Source: Castellaniella sp034675905
GTDB taxonomy: Bacteria > Pseudomonadota > Gammaproteobacteria > Burkholderiales > Burkholderiaceae_B
Direction of reading: 5' to 3'
NCBI RefSeq assembly: GCF_034675905.1
Contig: NZ_JAUCCV010000002.1
Coordinates: 496,001 to 560,000, forward strand
DNA: 64,000 nucleotides
In this document: positions 45,447 to 54,451 of the stretch, in pieces
How the letters are laid out: each line of letters opens with the position of its first letter
How positions within the stretch are numbered: the first letter of the stretch is position 1
Made by a program: the position numbers and the translations under genes
The notes under the pieces: generated by a model
The model's input: the letters and a program-made list of their open reading frames with translations, nothing else
Told to the model about the DNA's origin: nothing
Databases searched by the model: none

Positions 45447-46530
45447 ATGCTGAACACATCCCCCCATCCCCACACGCGCTACCCCCTGTGGGGTTTTTGC
45501 GTATTCGTCCTGATCGCCCTGGCCGGTCTGTATTACGTGAAATGGTCGCCTTACTACGACCGGATCTTCGTCGCTGAACAAACCCGATCCATCGGCAGTT
45601 CCATCCTGAACGGCAGCGACGGCCTGCTGCCTGCCCCCTCATCTGCAGGCTGCGCTGGACTACGCCATCGCCTATGGCCGGGCGATCTGGAAGGCCCTGA
45701 TCCTGGGGCTGTTGCTGGGGTCTGCCGTACAGGCCCTGCTGCCGCCCCAATGGATCCGGCGCTGGCTGGGGGGATCGGGCGCAGGCAGCGTCCTGACGGG
45801 CAGCCTGCTGTCCATCCCCAGCATGATGTGCACCTGCTGCTCCGCCCCCGTCGTGAACGGCCTGCGGCAGAGCAGCGCAGCCCCCGGCAGCACCGCCGCC
45901 TACTGGCTGGGCAACACGATGCTCAACCCGGCGACGCTGGTGTTCATGGGCTTTGTGCTGGGCTGGCAATGGGCGGGGCTGCGGCTGGCTGCAGGGCTGA
46001 CGATGGTGCTGGGGCTGGGGTGGCTGATCAACCGCCTGAATCGCGCCGAGCCGCCAACGACTGCGACAGCCATTGCGGACGCCCCTGGCGCTGCGACGGA
46101 TACGTGCGCACCGATGGATGCCTCATCCATGCTGCGGCGCTGGGTACAGGCCTTTAGCGGCATGGCGCTGCGCCTGCTGCCCGAATATCTGGTCCTGGTG
46201 CTGCTGCTGGGCGCAGCCCGCGCCTGGCTGTTTCCGGTGCTGGACATGAGCATCGACAACAGCCTGCTGTGGATCCTGGGCGCCGCGCTGGTCGGGATGC
46301 TCTTTGTCATCCCCACCGCCGGCGAAGTCCCCATCGTCCAGGCCATGCTGGCGCTGGGCGTTGCTGCCGGCCCTGCCGCGGCGCTGCTGGTGACACTGCC
46401 CCCGGTCAGCTTGCCGTCGCTGGCCATGGTGGCCCGTTCCTTCCGGCGCACGGATCTGGCCGTCATGATCATCGGCATCGTGATACTGGGCGCCCTGACG
46501 GGCGCAGCGGCGATCCTGCTGGGATTCTGA
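45447..46530 (+). CDS. YraQ/ArsP-type permease, one frameshift
   Basis: Membrane permease of the DUF318 (YraQ, ArsP-like) family, about 360 aa and some eight helices. N-terminal part MLNTSPHPHTRYPLWGFCVF to ILNGSDGLLPAP is in one phase. The rest, starting AIAYGRAIWKALILGLLL, is in another. Deleting one C from the CCCCC run at 45634-45638 gives LPAPHLQAALDYAIAYGRAI in continuous frame. The motif SIPSMMCTCCSAPVVNGLRQ, with paired cysteines before the GLR, and the later FVIPTAGEVPIVQAMLALG are family marks. Substrate unknown; ArsP members export organoarsenicals. Close to the CadA gene. Confidence 0.84.
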
Positions 46531-46540
46531 CGCACCCGGC

Positions 46541-47605
46541 CTATTGCGCCACCGCCTGCGCAAGCTTTTGGATGGAGAGCGGCGCGCAGCCCTCGGCATC
46601 ATTGCTGATGGTCACATAGGCGGGCTGGCCCGCGCCCGCGATGCCGCGAATGGTACGCGCCAGCACGGTGCGCGTATGCGCGTCTTCGCTCAGGATGGCA
46701 TTGAAGGGATCGTGCCTTTTCTGCGCATCGGCATAGCCATACGCACCGAAGATGCGGTTCAAGCTCCAGCGACAGACCAGCGGCCCCGGCCAGAGCGCGC
46801 GCAGCAGAGGCAGTTGATCCTCGATCGGCGGCATCTTGCCATGCAGGCCCAGGCAAAAGGTGGCGTCATGCGCCTGGAGCACCTGCACCAGAGCCTGGCT
46901 CAATAATTCCGGGTCCCGGACTTCCACAGCGACAATCACGCCAGCACCCGCAGGCAGCGCCTGCCGGACGGCGTCCAGCAATTGCCCCAGCCGGTCCAGC
47001 AAGCGCACGGGCTGGCTGAGCCATTCCCAAGGCAAAGGGCTGAGCTGAAAGACCAGCACGCCCAGCTTGGCGCCCAGGCCTTGCAGCGTCGGCTGCACAA
47101 AGCGTTCGATTACCAGACGCGGGTCCAGAAAATCCGGGTTGGGTTTTTGCGCCTTGCCCTCGTCGCTGCGGATCTGGGCATCGGTGATGCTGGCAGGACA
47201 TTTGACGACGAAGCGAAAATCATCACCGACCTGAGCCGCATACCCGGCATATTGGCCCGCCGTCAGCGGACGCCAGAAGGTCCGGTCCACGCACACCGTG
47301 CGCAGCAAGGGGTGCTGATGGTAGGCATCCAGGCCGTGCTTGGACAGCACGCCCGGATCGTATTCGCCATCCCAGACCAGGCCATCCCAGCCCGGGTAGG
47401 ACCAGGTCGAGACGCCGAAACGCAGCGATGCAGGCAGCTGCTGCGCCAGGCCGCGCCAGTCTTCTGCGGCGGGGGCGGGGCGTACTTTGGAGGTGTTGCG
47501 GCGGACGGATGCGGCCGGACGGGTGCTAGAGGCCGTCATGGCCCGGGGTTCGGTCCGGGGTTGGGAAACCACATCGTCGAAAAGATCGCCTTGCATGCCT
47601 GTCAT
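46541..47605 (-). CDS. DUF72 family protein
   Basis: TIM-barrel protein of the DUF72 family, about 354 aa from ATG at 47605. FGVSTWSYPGWDGLVWDGEY, FRFVVKCPASITD and LGVLVFQLSPLPWEWL are family features, as is the C-terminal FNRIFGAYGY-like block (LNRIFGAYGYADAQKRHDPF). The biochemical role is not established. The frame could start at 47647 overlapping hipA; 47605 or 47596 are better. Confidence 0.87.
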   Translation of the reverse strand: MTGMQGDLFDDVVSQPRTEPRAMTASSTRPAASVRRNTSKVRPAPAAEDWRGLAQQLPASLRFGVSTWSYPGWDGLVWDGEYDPGVLSKHGLDAYHQHPLLRTVCVDRTFWRPLTAGQYAGYAAQVGDDFRFVVKCPASITDAQIRSDEGKAQKPNPDFLDPRLVIERFVQPTLQGLGAKLGVLVFQLSPLPWEWLSQPVRLLDRLGQLLDAVRQALPAGAGVIVAVEVRDPELLSQALVQVLQAHDATFCLGLHGKMPPIEDQLPLLRALWPGPLVCRWSLNRIFGAYGYADAQKRHDPFNAILSEDAHTRTVLARTIRGIAGAGQPAYVTISNDAEGCAPLSIQKLAQAVAQ

Positions 47606-47627
47606 ATCGCTATTGATCGTGCCGGCT

Positions 47628-48854
47628 CTATACAAATGCCGGTTCAAAATCCCGCCAATCAGCGCTTCGCATGCCCAAGCGCTTGCCTACAACGCGCCAG
47701 CGGTCCACTGCCTGAGCGACCTCATGCCAGATCGCAGTTGCCTCATCCGCGCTCAGCCTAAAGTATTGCGCCCCCTCCATCAGTACGTCCCGACTGTCGA
47801 TCACCCCAGAGTGCTCGGTCAGCCATGTCTTGCTCTCGCGACGGTCACCCGGCATAGGATTGAGATCGAAAGCCGGCGACAGGCGCCACCCATGGTTGCG
47901 CGCGTCATACAGGAACCCGGTATTGCGCAAGTGATCATCGGTGTTGCAAATTAGGAAATTGAAGACCAGGCGACGCCACAACTCATGAATATCGACGATC
48001 GGGTTGGCGCCTTTCTGCAGCAGCACATCCACCAATTCCGTATAGGCATGCGCCGCCTCACGGCCATCAGACTGCAGCATAGTTGCCGCTGACAGATAGG
48101 GGATACGCCCTCCGTCACTGACACGGTCGAAACGCCGAATGATGGCGACTGCCGTCTTGTCGATCAGTTCCACACGCGCCGTCGCCACGTTGATACCCGC
48201 CTGGGCGGCAAGCAACATGGCCAGGACCTCACCCCGGATCACATCGCGCTGATCCGCTCGACTGGGGAACTTGGCCAAGGCCAGATGACCATCAGCGTCC
48301 CTGACAGCCGCCTTGGGGCGAGCCCCTCCCAGCGAAGTCCCCTGCCCCAGTAGATACTGGAGATCCTGCATACTCTCCGTGCCCTCTTCCAAGGCGCGGG
48401 TTGCTTGCACAACGACACCCAAGGCCACCAGCGGCGGCATGTACCCTGGCGCCGCCGCAGAGCGCACATACGCGTTGGCTTGGGGATCGAAAAGGCGCAG
48501 CGCACCAACACGCGCCTCATCATCCACCCACATCATGAAATCAACGGGTTCCAACGCGGGAGTCTCGCGGTCTTGCTGCCGCAGCTTTGCATGAGCCCGC
48601 CGAATCACGCGCTCTCCCCAGGAGTCAGGCCCAGTGTCCTCCAGGGCAAGAAAGAATACCTGTTGGGGATGCTGAACACCCAGCACCGGCTCCAGATCGG
48701 GCGATAACGTAAAGAAGCGAGCATCCCGCAGCCAGCGTTCGTCGTAACTGAACGCACTGCGCTTGCCGCTGCCCAGATGCAGCCGCCCTACAACCTGACT
48801 GCTGGCGCCCAGGTGCACCTCAAGGTCCCGCCGCCTGGGTGGCTTGATCGCCAT
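47628..48854 (-). CDS. hipA: HipA-family serine/threonine kinase toxin
   Basis: 408-aa HipA-like kinase; E. coli HipA phosphorylates glutamyl-tRNA synthetase and induces dormancy. The N-terminal HipA_N part is followed by the kinase core with LGQGTSLGGARPKAAVRDAD (glycine-rich/P-loop-like), LALAKFPSRADQ with the nucleotide-binding Lys, FNFLICNTDDHLRNTGFLYD with the catalytic Asp, and LSPAFDLNPMPGD with the metal Asp. All key residues look intact, so the toxin could be active. Starts by ATGA overlap with the hipB stop. Confidence 0.93.
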   Translation of the reverse strand: MAIKPPRRRDLEVHLGASSQVVGRLHLGSGKRSAFSYDERWLRDARFFTLSPDLEPVLGVQHPQQVFFLALEDTGPDSWGERVIRRAHAKLRQQDRETPALEPVDFMMWVDDEARVGALRLFDPQANAYVRSAAAPGYMPPLVALGVVVQATRALEEGTESMQDLQYLLGQGTSLGGARPKAAVRDADGHLALAKFPSRADQRDVIRGEVLAMLLAAQAGINVATARVELIDKTAVAIIRRFDRVSDGGRIPYLSAATMLQSDGREAAHAYTELVDVLLQKGANPIVDIHELWRRLVFNFLICNTDDHLRNTGFLYDARNHGWRLSPAFDLNPMPGDRRESKTWLTEHSGVIDSRDVLMEGAQYFRLSADEATAIWHEVAQAVDRWRVVGKRLGMRSADWRDFEPAFV

Positions 48855-49270
48855 CAGAAGCCCTCCAGTTCATCGGTGCGCACCTCTGTATTGCTTTCTT
48901 TAGGCTGCTTGGGATTGCTGGCCTGCAGCTTGCCGCCGGAAGCAGTCCGCACCCGCTGCGGCAACTGCTCCCGCACCAGTTCCAGACCCAGCACGTCGTG
49001 CTCCATGGCCATCACCTGAGCCAAGGCATCCAGACGACCCAGCACATGCAAGGCGCGCAGGAAGGTATGCAGGGCAGTGCCGGGATAGCCGTCTTCCATG
49101 CGCCTGACGGTACTCAGTGATGTGCCGATGCGTTGCGCCAGGTCTTCCTGGCTTAATCGGCGCATTCGGCGCGCCGTCGAGATATCCCGCCCAAGATGGC
49201 GCAACGCGCGCGCGACAGGCTGGGGGAACGCTACCCGCGCGCCTGATCGTTTTTGCTCAGAAGATGGCAT
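48854..49270 (-). CDS. hipB: HipB-like HTH antitoxin
   Basis: 138-aa XRE-type regulator: the HTH is RRMRRLSQEDLAQRIGTSLS followed by TVRRMEDGYPGTAL. A long charged C-terminal tail (RVRTASGGKLQASNPKQPK, then VRTDELEGF) is unlike the short E. coli HipB tail. It represses its own operon by binding the palindromic site upstream and neutralises HipA. The last codon overlaps hipA. Confidence 0.92.
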   Translation of the reverse strand: MPSSEQKRSGARVAFPQPVARALRHLGRDISTARRMRRLSQEDLAQRIGTSLSTVRRMEDGYPGTALHTFLRALHVLGRLDALAQVMAMEHDVLGLELVREQLPQRVRTASGGKLQASNPKQPKESNTEVRTDELEGF

Positions 49271-49281
49271 GCGCTACCACA

Positions 49282-49324
49282 CTCATATATGGATTGAGAA
49301 TCAAGATATACATTCATATATGAG
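49282..49324. promoter_or_regulatory. hipBA operator inverted repeat
   Basis: CTCATATATG (49282-49291) and CATATATGAG (49315-49324) form a perfect 10-bp inverted repeat with a 23-bp spacer, 12 bp before the hipB ATG, in markedly AT-rich DNA. Related TCATAT motifs continue to about 49420 and may be extra operator half-sites. Confidence 0.7.
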
Positions 49325-49468
49325 CATATCCAAGGAACGTCAATCAATCAACACCTTAGCGTAACTAATCAAATATGATCATTAATCTAGCATTTGATTC
49401 ATATTTGGATGGATATGCCATCGCGTGGCGGCTGAAGCTGATACACTCGAACGGCAGGCCAGAAAACA

Positions 49469-49498
49469 GAAAGGCCCAAACCGAAGTCTGGGCCTTTC
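49469..49498 (-). terminator. Terminator downstream of tRNA-Gly
   Basis: On the minus strand AAAGGCCCA-GACTTCGGTT-TGGGCCTTT followed by CTGTTTTC: a 9-bp stem and a T-rich run just after the tRNA 3' end. It also separates the tRNA from hipBA. Confidence 0.85.
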
Positions 49499-49506
49499 TT
49501 GAATTC

Positions 49507-49580
49507 TGGAGCGGGTGATGGGAATCGAACCCACGACGTAAGCTTGGGAAGCTCAAGTTTTACCATTAAACTACACCCGC
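49507..49580 (-). tRNA. tRNA-Gly (anticodon CCC), CCA end encoded
   Basis: The minus strand folds as a tRNA: acceptor stem GCGGGTG with CACCCGC, D-arm with TAATGGTAAAA, anticodon arm TGAGC-TTCCCAA-GCTTA (anticodon CCC), T-arm TGGGTTCGATTCCCA, then TCCA with CCA in the DNA. It decodes GGG. Confidence 0.95.
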
Positions 49581-49697
49581 AATCGATGCAATCGACTGAT
49601 GCGCAAGGATTTGTGGGTAAAATTGAAGACCACGAGAATCCCTGAAGCCCTGCATTTTACCTCATTTTGAACCCCCAAAAGTCCCCCCCCGCCCATC

Positions 49698-50420
49698 GTG
49701 ACGGCGCAGATGCCTTCGGGCAGCACGCACATCCGCAGCTTTGTCCATCGCCGCGCCCACATCACGCCCAGCCAGGAACAGGCGATCGCCGAATGGCTGC
49801 CGCGCTGGTCCATCCACTACCAGAATGCGCCGCTGGATCTGACGGCGGCCTTTGGCCACCAGGCGCCGACGATTCTGGAAATCGGCTTTGGCATGGGCGA
49901 AACCACGCAGCAGATCGCCCAGGCAAGGCCGGGCGACAATTTCCTGGGCGTGGAAGTCTTCAACGCCGGCGTGGGCGCCCTGCTGAAGCGCATCCACGAA
50001 CACGAACTGGACAATATCCGCATCATCCAGCATGACGCGGTCGAGGTACTGCGCGACATGATCGCGCCGGGCTCGCTGGCCGGTGCGCATATCTACTTTC
50101 CGGACCCTTGGCCGAAAAAGCGCCACCACAAGCGCCGCCTGATCCAGCCCGCCTTCATCGAACTGCTGGTCAGCCGTCTGGCGCCGGGCGCCTATCTGCA
50201 CTGCGCCACCGACTGGGAACACTATGCCCAGCAGATGCTGGAAGTGCTGTCGGCGCAAGCCAGCCTGCAGAACACCTGCGCGGACTATGCCCCCCGCCCC
50301 GACTATCGTCCCCTGACGAAATTCGAGAACCGGGGCCTGCGACTGGGCCACGGGGTCTGGGATCTGATCTTCACGCGGCGGGTGCAAACCGACGCCGCAC
50401 ACGACACAAAGGCGGAATGA
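49698..50420 (+). CDS. trmB: tRNA (guanine-N7-)-methyltransferase
   Basis: SAM-dependent enzyme making m7G46 in tRNA. 240 aa. SAM motif LEIGFGMGETTQQIAQARPG, then NFLGVEVFNAGVGALLKRIH, and the signature AHIYFPDPWPKKRHHKRRLI followed by QPAFIELL. CATDWEHYAQQMLEVL completes the family pattern. The start is GTG at 49698, with an in-frame ATG at 49710. It overlaps pip by four bases. Confidence 0.96.
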   Translation: MTAQMPSGSTHIRSFVHRRAHITPSQEQAIAEWLPRWSIHYQNAPLDLTAAFGHQAPTILEIGFGMGETTQQIAQARPGDNFLGVEVFNAGVGALLKRIHEHELDNIRIIQHDAVEVLRDMIAPGSLAGAHIYFPDPWPKKRHHKRRLIQPAFIELLVSRLAPGAYLHCATDWEHYAQQMLEVLSAQASLQNTCADYAPRPDYRPLTKFENRGLRLGHGVWDLIFTRRVQTDAAHDTKAE

Positions 50421-51352
50421 TGTATCCGGAAATCGAACCCTACGACCAGGGCATGCTGGAAGCCGGCCACGGCCATCGGGTGTATTGGGAACTCTGCGGC
50501 AATCCGCAGGGCACGCCGGTGGTCTTTCTGCACGGCGGCCCAGGCGCGGGGTGTTCCCCGGCGCACCGCCGCGTCTTTGATCCCAGCCGCTACAACATTC
50601 TACTGTTCGATCAGCGCGGCTGCGGTCGATCCACCCCATCGGCCTGCCTGGAACACAATACGACCTGGGATCTGGTGGCCGACATCGAACGGCTGCGCAC
50701 CGACGTCCTGAAAACCGAACAGATGGTGGTGTTCGGCGGGTCCTGGGGCTCCACGTTGGCCCTGGCCTATGCCGAAACCCATCCAGACCGGGTGCGCGCC
50801 CTGATCGTGCGCGGGATTTTCCTGCTGCGCCAGGCCGAGCTGCACTGGTTCTACCAAGAGGGCGCATCCTGGCTGTTCCCCGACATCTGGGAAGGCTATC
50901 TGGCCCCCATCCCCGAGGCCGAACGCGGCGACCTGATCGCGGCCTACCACCGCCGCCTGACCGGCGACGATCCCCAGGCGCAACTGCAGGCGGCGCATGC
51001 CTGGACGCAATGGGAAAGCCACACCATCAGCCTGCTGCCCAATCCCCAGCATCAGCAAGCCCATGCCGCCGACCAGGCGGCGCTGGCCTTCGCCCGCATC
51101 GAAAATCACTATTTCGTGAATAAAGGCTTCATGGAAGAAGGCCAGCTGCTGCGCGATGCACACAAACTGGCGGACATCCCCGGCGTGATCGTGCAAGGCC
51201 GCTACGACGCCTGCACCCCGGCCAGATCCGCCTGGGACCTGCATCAAGCCTGGCCCAAAGCCGCGTTCCACCTGATCCCGGATGCAGGCCACGCCTTTGA
51301 CGAACCCGGTATCCTGAAACAGTTGATCGCTGCCACGGACCACTTCGCCTGA
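50417..51352 (+). CDS. pip: Proline iminopeptidase
   Basis: Alpha/beta-hydrolase peptidase family S33 removing N-terminal proline. 311 aa. VVFLHGGPGAGCSPAHRRVF is the oxyanion block, and VFGGSWGSTLALAYAETHPD holds the nucleophile Ser (GGSWGS). LIVRGIFLLRQAELHWFYQE is the family cap motif. Asp in VQGRYDACTPA and His in DAGHAFDEP complete the triad. Coupled to trmB by a 4-bp ATGA overlap. Confidence 0.94.
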   Translation: MMYPEIEPYDQGMLEAGHGHRVYWELCGNPQGTPVVFLHGGPGAGCSPAHRRVFDPSRYNILLFDQRGCGRSTPSACLEHNTTWDLVADIERLRTDVLKTEQMVVFGGSWGSTLALAYAETHPDRVRALIVRGIFLLRQAELHWFYQEGASWLFPDIWEGYLAPIPEAERGDLIAAYHRRLTGDDPQAQLQAAHAWTQWESHTISLLPNPQHQQAHAADQAALAFARIENHYFVNKGFMEEGQLLRDAHKLADIPGVIVQGRYDACTPARSAWDLHQAWPKAAFHLIPDAGHAFDEPGILKQLIAATDHFA

Positions 51353-51365
51353 AGGAGACCCAGCC

Positions 51366-51572
51366 ATGAGTCTGACCATTCACCTGAACGGCCACGAAAC
51401 CCGCCTGGAACACGTCCACACCGTGCAGGATCTGGTGGCCCACCTGGGCTACCAGGACAAACGGATCGCCGTAGAACGCAACGGCGACATCGTGCCGCGC
51501 AGCCAGCATGGCCAGACCGGTCTGGTCAACGGCGACCGCCTGGAAATCGTCGTGGCTGTGGGGGGTGGGTGA
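51366..51572 (+). CDS. thiS: Sulfur carrier protein ThiS
   Basis: Ubiquitin-fold sulfur carrier for thiazole synthesis. 68 aa: SLTIHLNGHETRLEHVHTVQ then GLVNGDRLEIVVAVGGG. The C-terminal Gly-Gly that is thiocarboxylated is present with an extra Gly before it. A strong GGAGA site precedes the ATG. thiG, its usual partner, is not adjacent; pip and bfr are. Confidence 0.9.
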   Translation: MSLTIHLNGHETRLEHVHTVQDLVAHLGYQDKRIAVERNGDIVPRSQHGQTGLVNGDRLEIVVAVGGG

Positions 51573-51612
51573 GCATGGCATACTATCCGCATCCCATCTC
51601 CAGAGACGCATC

Positions 51613-52077
51613 ATGAAAGGCCACCCCGAAGTCCTCGCCTACCTGACACGCCAATTGCGCGACGAGCTTGCCGCGCGGGATCAGTATTTCATCCATTCCC
51701 GCCGCTACCAGGACCTGGGCCTGGAAAAACTGTTCGTGCGCAACGACCACGAAATGCAGGAAGAAACCCAGCACGCCGACAGCCTGCTGCAGCGCATCCT
51801 GATGCTGGAAGGCGAACCCGACATGCGCCCCAGCGCCTTCACGCCCGGCACGGACGTACCCGGCATGCTGCGCGCGGACCTGGATCTGGAATACGAAGTC
51901 CGCGCATCCCTGCGTGAAGGCATCGCGCTATGCGAAAAACACGGGGATTTCGTCAGCCGGGACTTGTTGCTGGTGCAACTGAAGGACACCGAGTCCGACC
52001 ACGCCTATTGGCTGGAAAAGCAGATCGGCCTGATCGAACAGATCGGCCTGGAAAACTACCTGCAATCCCAGATGTGA
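51613..52077 (+). CDS. bfr: Bacterioferritin
   Basis: 24-mer iron-storage protein, 154 aa. Ferroxidase ligands are in place: E18, E51, H54, E93 (94 in E. coli), and the E127-x-x-H130 motif. Tyr25 is also conserved. The residue matching the haem-ligating Met52 is Thr52 (EETQHAD instead of DEMKHAD), so it may not bind haem. Ends VxNYLQSQM, the family terminus. Tail to tail with ffh. Confidence 0.94.
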   Translation: MKGHPEVLAYLTRQLRDELAARDQYFIHSRRYQDLGLEKLFVRNDHEMQEETQHADSLLQRILMLEGEPDMRPSAFTPGTDVPGMLRADLDLEYEVRASLREGIALCEKHGDFVSRDLLLVQLKDTESDHAYWLEKQIGLIEQIGLENYLQSQM

Positions 52078-52092
52078 TCCGGCGGGGCTTGA

Positions 52093-53508
52093 TCAGCGGA
52101 AACCGCCCCGCCCCATTCCGCCCAGGCCCTTCAGCCCGCCCATGGCGCGCATCATCTTTGCCATGCCGCCTTTTTTCATCTGCTTCATCATGCCCTGCAT
52201 CTGCTCGAACTGCTTGAGCAGGCGATTGACTTCCTGAACCGGCACGCCCGAACCCGTCGCGATGCGGCGTTTGCGGGATGCCTTGATCAGTTCGGGCTTG
52301 GCGCGTTCCAGCGCCGTCATGGAATTCAGGATGCCTTCGGTGCGGGCCAGCTGCTTTTCCGCCTGACCACCCTGCACCTGGGATGCCGCCTGCGCGAACT
52401 GGGCTGGCAGTTTTTCCAGCAACGATCCCATATCCCCCAGTTTCTTCACCTGCTGCAACTGGTCGCGGAAATCATTCAGATCAAAGCGATCCCCCGATTT
52501 CAGCCGCGCCGCCAGCTTCTGGGCTTCGGCGACGTCGATGTTTTTCTGCGCCTGCTCGACCAGCGAGACGATGTCGCCCATGCCCAGGATGCGCTGGGCC
52601 ATGCGTTCCGGGTGGAAAGGTTCCAGGCCGTCCAGCTTTTCCGACATGCCGACGAATTTCAACGGCTTGCCGGTGATCTGGCGCACCGACAGGGCCGCGC
52701 CGCCCCGGGCATCGCCGTCCAGCTTGGTCATGACCACGCCGGTCAGCGGCAAGGCCTCGGAAAACGCACGGGCGACGTTGACCGCGTCCTGGCCCTGCAT
52801 GGCATCGACCACGAACAGGGTTTCGATGGGGGCCAGCAGTTCATGCAGCGCCCGGATCTCGTCCATCATGGCCTGATCGATGCCCAGACGCCCCGCCGTA
52901 TCGACGATCAGCACGTCGTAATGATGGCGGCGGGCGTGATCCAGCGCGTCGCGGGCGATATCCTGCGGTTTCTGCGTGGCTTCGGTGGGCAGGAAATCGA
53001 CTCCCACCTGCGCCGCCACGGTTTTCAACTGATCGATGGCGGCGGGGCGATAGACGTCGGCGCTGACGACCAGTACCTTTTTGCGGCCCGTCTTGCGCCC
53101 ATTCTGGACGTGATTGCCCTCGGACAGCCATTTGGCGAGCTTGCCGGTGGTGGTGGTCTTACCCGCGCCCTGCAGGCCGGCCATCAGGATCACGGCCGGC
53201 GGCTGGGCCGCCAGCGACAGTTCGCCGGCCTCGCCCCCCAGGTCGCCGCCCATCAGGCTGGTCAGTTCCCTGTGCACGATCCCGACCAGGGCCTGGCCGG
53301 GATTCAGGCTGTCGACCACATCCTGGCCCAAGGCGGCGGTCTTGACCCGCCCGACGAAGTCGCGCACCACCGGCAGCGAGACGTCGGCTTCCAGCAGGGC
53401 CAGCCGGACCTCGCGCAGCATTTCCTGAGTATTGGACTCGGTCAGGCGGGCCTCGCCGCGCATCGTCTTGACGATGCGCGACAGACGGGAGGTCAGGTTA
53501 TCGAGCAT
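52093..53508 (-). CDS. ffh: Signal recognition particle protein Ffh
   Basis: GTPase of the SRP that targets membrane proteins co-translationally. 471 aa from ATG at 53508. N domain, then G motifs LMAGLQGAGKTTTTGKLAKW, VDTAGRLGID and TKLDGDARGGAALSV, then the Met-rich M domain RRIATGSGVPVQEVNRLLKQ with FEQMQGMMKQMKKGGMAKMM. Standard length. Divergent from ypjD, a common neighbour pair. Confidence 0.97.
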   Translation of the reverse strand: MLDNLTSRLSRIVKTMRGEARLTESNTQEMLREVRLALLEADVSLPVVRDFVGRVKTAALGQDVVDSLNPGQALVGIVHRELTSLMGGDLGGEAGELSLAAQPPAVILMAGLQGAGKTTTTGKLAKWLSEGNHVQNGRKTGRKKVLVVSADVYRPAAIDQLKTVAAQVGVDFLPTEATQKPQDIARDALDHARRHHYDVLIVDTAGRLGIDQAMMDEIRALHELLAPIETLFVVDAMQGQDAVNVARAFSEALPLTGVVMTKLDGDARGGAALSVRQITGKPLKFVGMSEKLDGLEPFHPERMAQRILGMGDIVSLVEQAQKNIDVAEAQKLAARLKSGDRFDLNDFRDQLQQVKKLGDMGSLLEKLPAQFAQAASQVQGGQAEKQLARTEGILNSMTALERAKPELIKASRKRRIATGSGVPVQEVNRLLKQFEQMQGMMKQMKKGGMAKMMRAMGGLKGLGGMGRGGFR

Positions 53509-53599
53509 GGCAGGTTCCACAAAACTGGTTGATCTGTCGGCCAGCGCATAAAATGGTGGCTTTTGAGGCGCACGCCGTGCGCCGGACACCGACAGGACT

Positions 53600-54451
53600 A
53601 TGTCAGTCAGCATTGTATTTCACTTGCTTGCCGCGCTGGCCTATGCCGTACTGGGCCTGGCCCTATGGCGACCGATTGCGCGCGCAAACCCGGTGCCGTC
53701 CAGCGGCACCATCGGCCGCAGCTGCCTGCTGGGCGCCATCGCCCTGCACGGCATCGGCCTGATCGGCGCCGTCATCGTACCCGCGGGCCTGCACCTGGGC
53801 TGGGCGCTGGCCCTGTCCACCGCCATGTGGCTGGGCATGATCATCTTCTGGATCGAAAACTTCCTGCTGCGCCTGGACAGCCTGCAACTCTTGCTGCTGC
53901 CCGCCGCCGCCCTGGTCAGCCTGCTGGCGGCGATCTTCCCCCATGGCTATCTGGTTCCGCATGCCAACAGTGACTGGCTGCGCATCCACCTGCTGATCGC
54001 CATGACGGCCTATGGCCTGATCACGGTCGCCGCCCTGCACGCCATGCTGATGACCGTGCTGGACCGCCACCTGCACCGCCCCATCGAATCCGAAGGCGAA
54101 CAAGGCCTGATATCCCGCGCCATGGGCGCCATGCCGCCCCTGCTGACCCTGGAACAGTTGCTGTTCCGCCTGATCGGCATCGGTTTCATCGTCCTGACCC
54201 TGACCGTCGCCACCGGCATCGTCGTGTCGCTGGATCTCAGCGGCCAGGCCCTGCCCATGGACCACAAAACCGTCTTCACCCTGCTGTCCTGGGCAACCTT
54301 CGGGGTGCTGCTGGCCGGGCGCCGCATTCAGGGCTGGCGCGGGCGCATCGCCCTGCGCTGGACGCTGACGGGTTTCGCCTTCCTGCTTCTGTCCTACACC
54401 GGCAGCCGTTTCGTCCTGGAAGTCATTCTGCAAAGAGGCACACTTGGGTAA
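53600..54451 (+). CDS. ypjD: Cytochrome c assembly/HemX-like membrane protein (YpjD family)
   Basis: 283-aa integral membrane protein with about eight helices, CcsA/CcmC/HemX family. LRIHLLIAMTAYGLITVAAL and the WGWxx-like block with HKTVFTLLSWATFGVLLAGR hold conserved His residues that may sit near haem. In proteobacteria it is the conserved partner divergent from ffh, and its function is unsettled. Its stop overlaps the next start. Confidence 0.9.
   Translation: MSVSIVFHLLAALAYAVLGLALWRPIARANPVPSSGTIGRSCLLGAIALHGIGLIGAVIVPAGLHLGWALALSTAMWLGMIIFWIENFLLRLDSLQLLLLPAAALVSLLAAIFPHGYLVPHANSDWLRIHLLIAMTAYGLITVAALHAMLMTVLDRHLHRPIESEGEQGLISRAMGAMPPLLTLEQLLFRLIGIGFIVLTLTVATGIVVSLDLSGQALPMDHKTVFTLLSWATFGVLLAGRRIQGWRGRIALRWTLTGFAFLLLSYTGSRFVLEVILQRGTLG

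Noticed and set aside
49507..49580. tRNA-Gly as an integration site for the neighbouring hipBA genes
   Set aside because: No second copy of the tRNA 3' end was found downstream and no integrase is present, so no attachment site can be supported.
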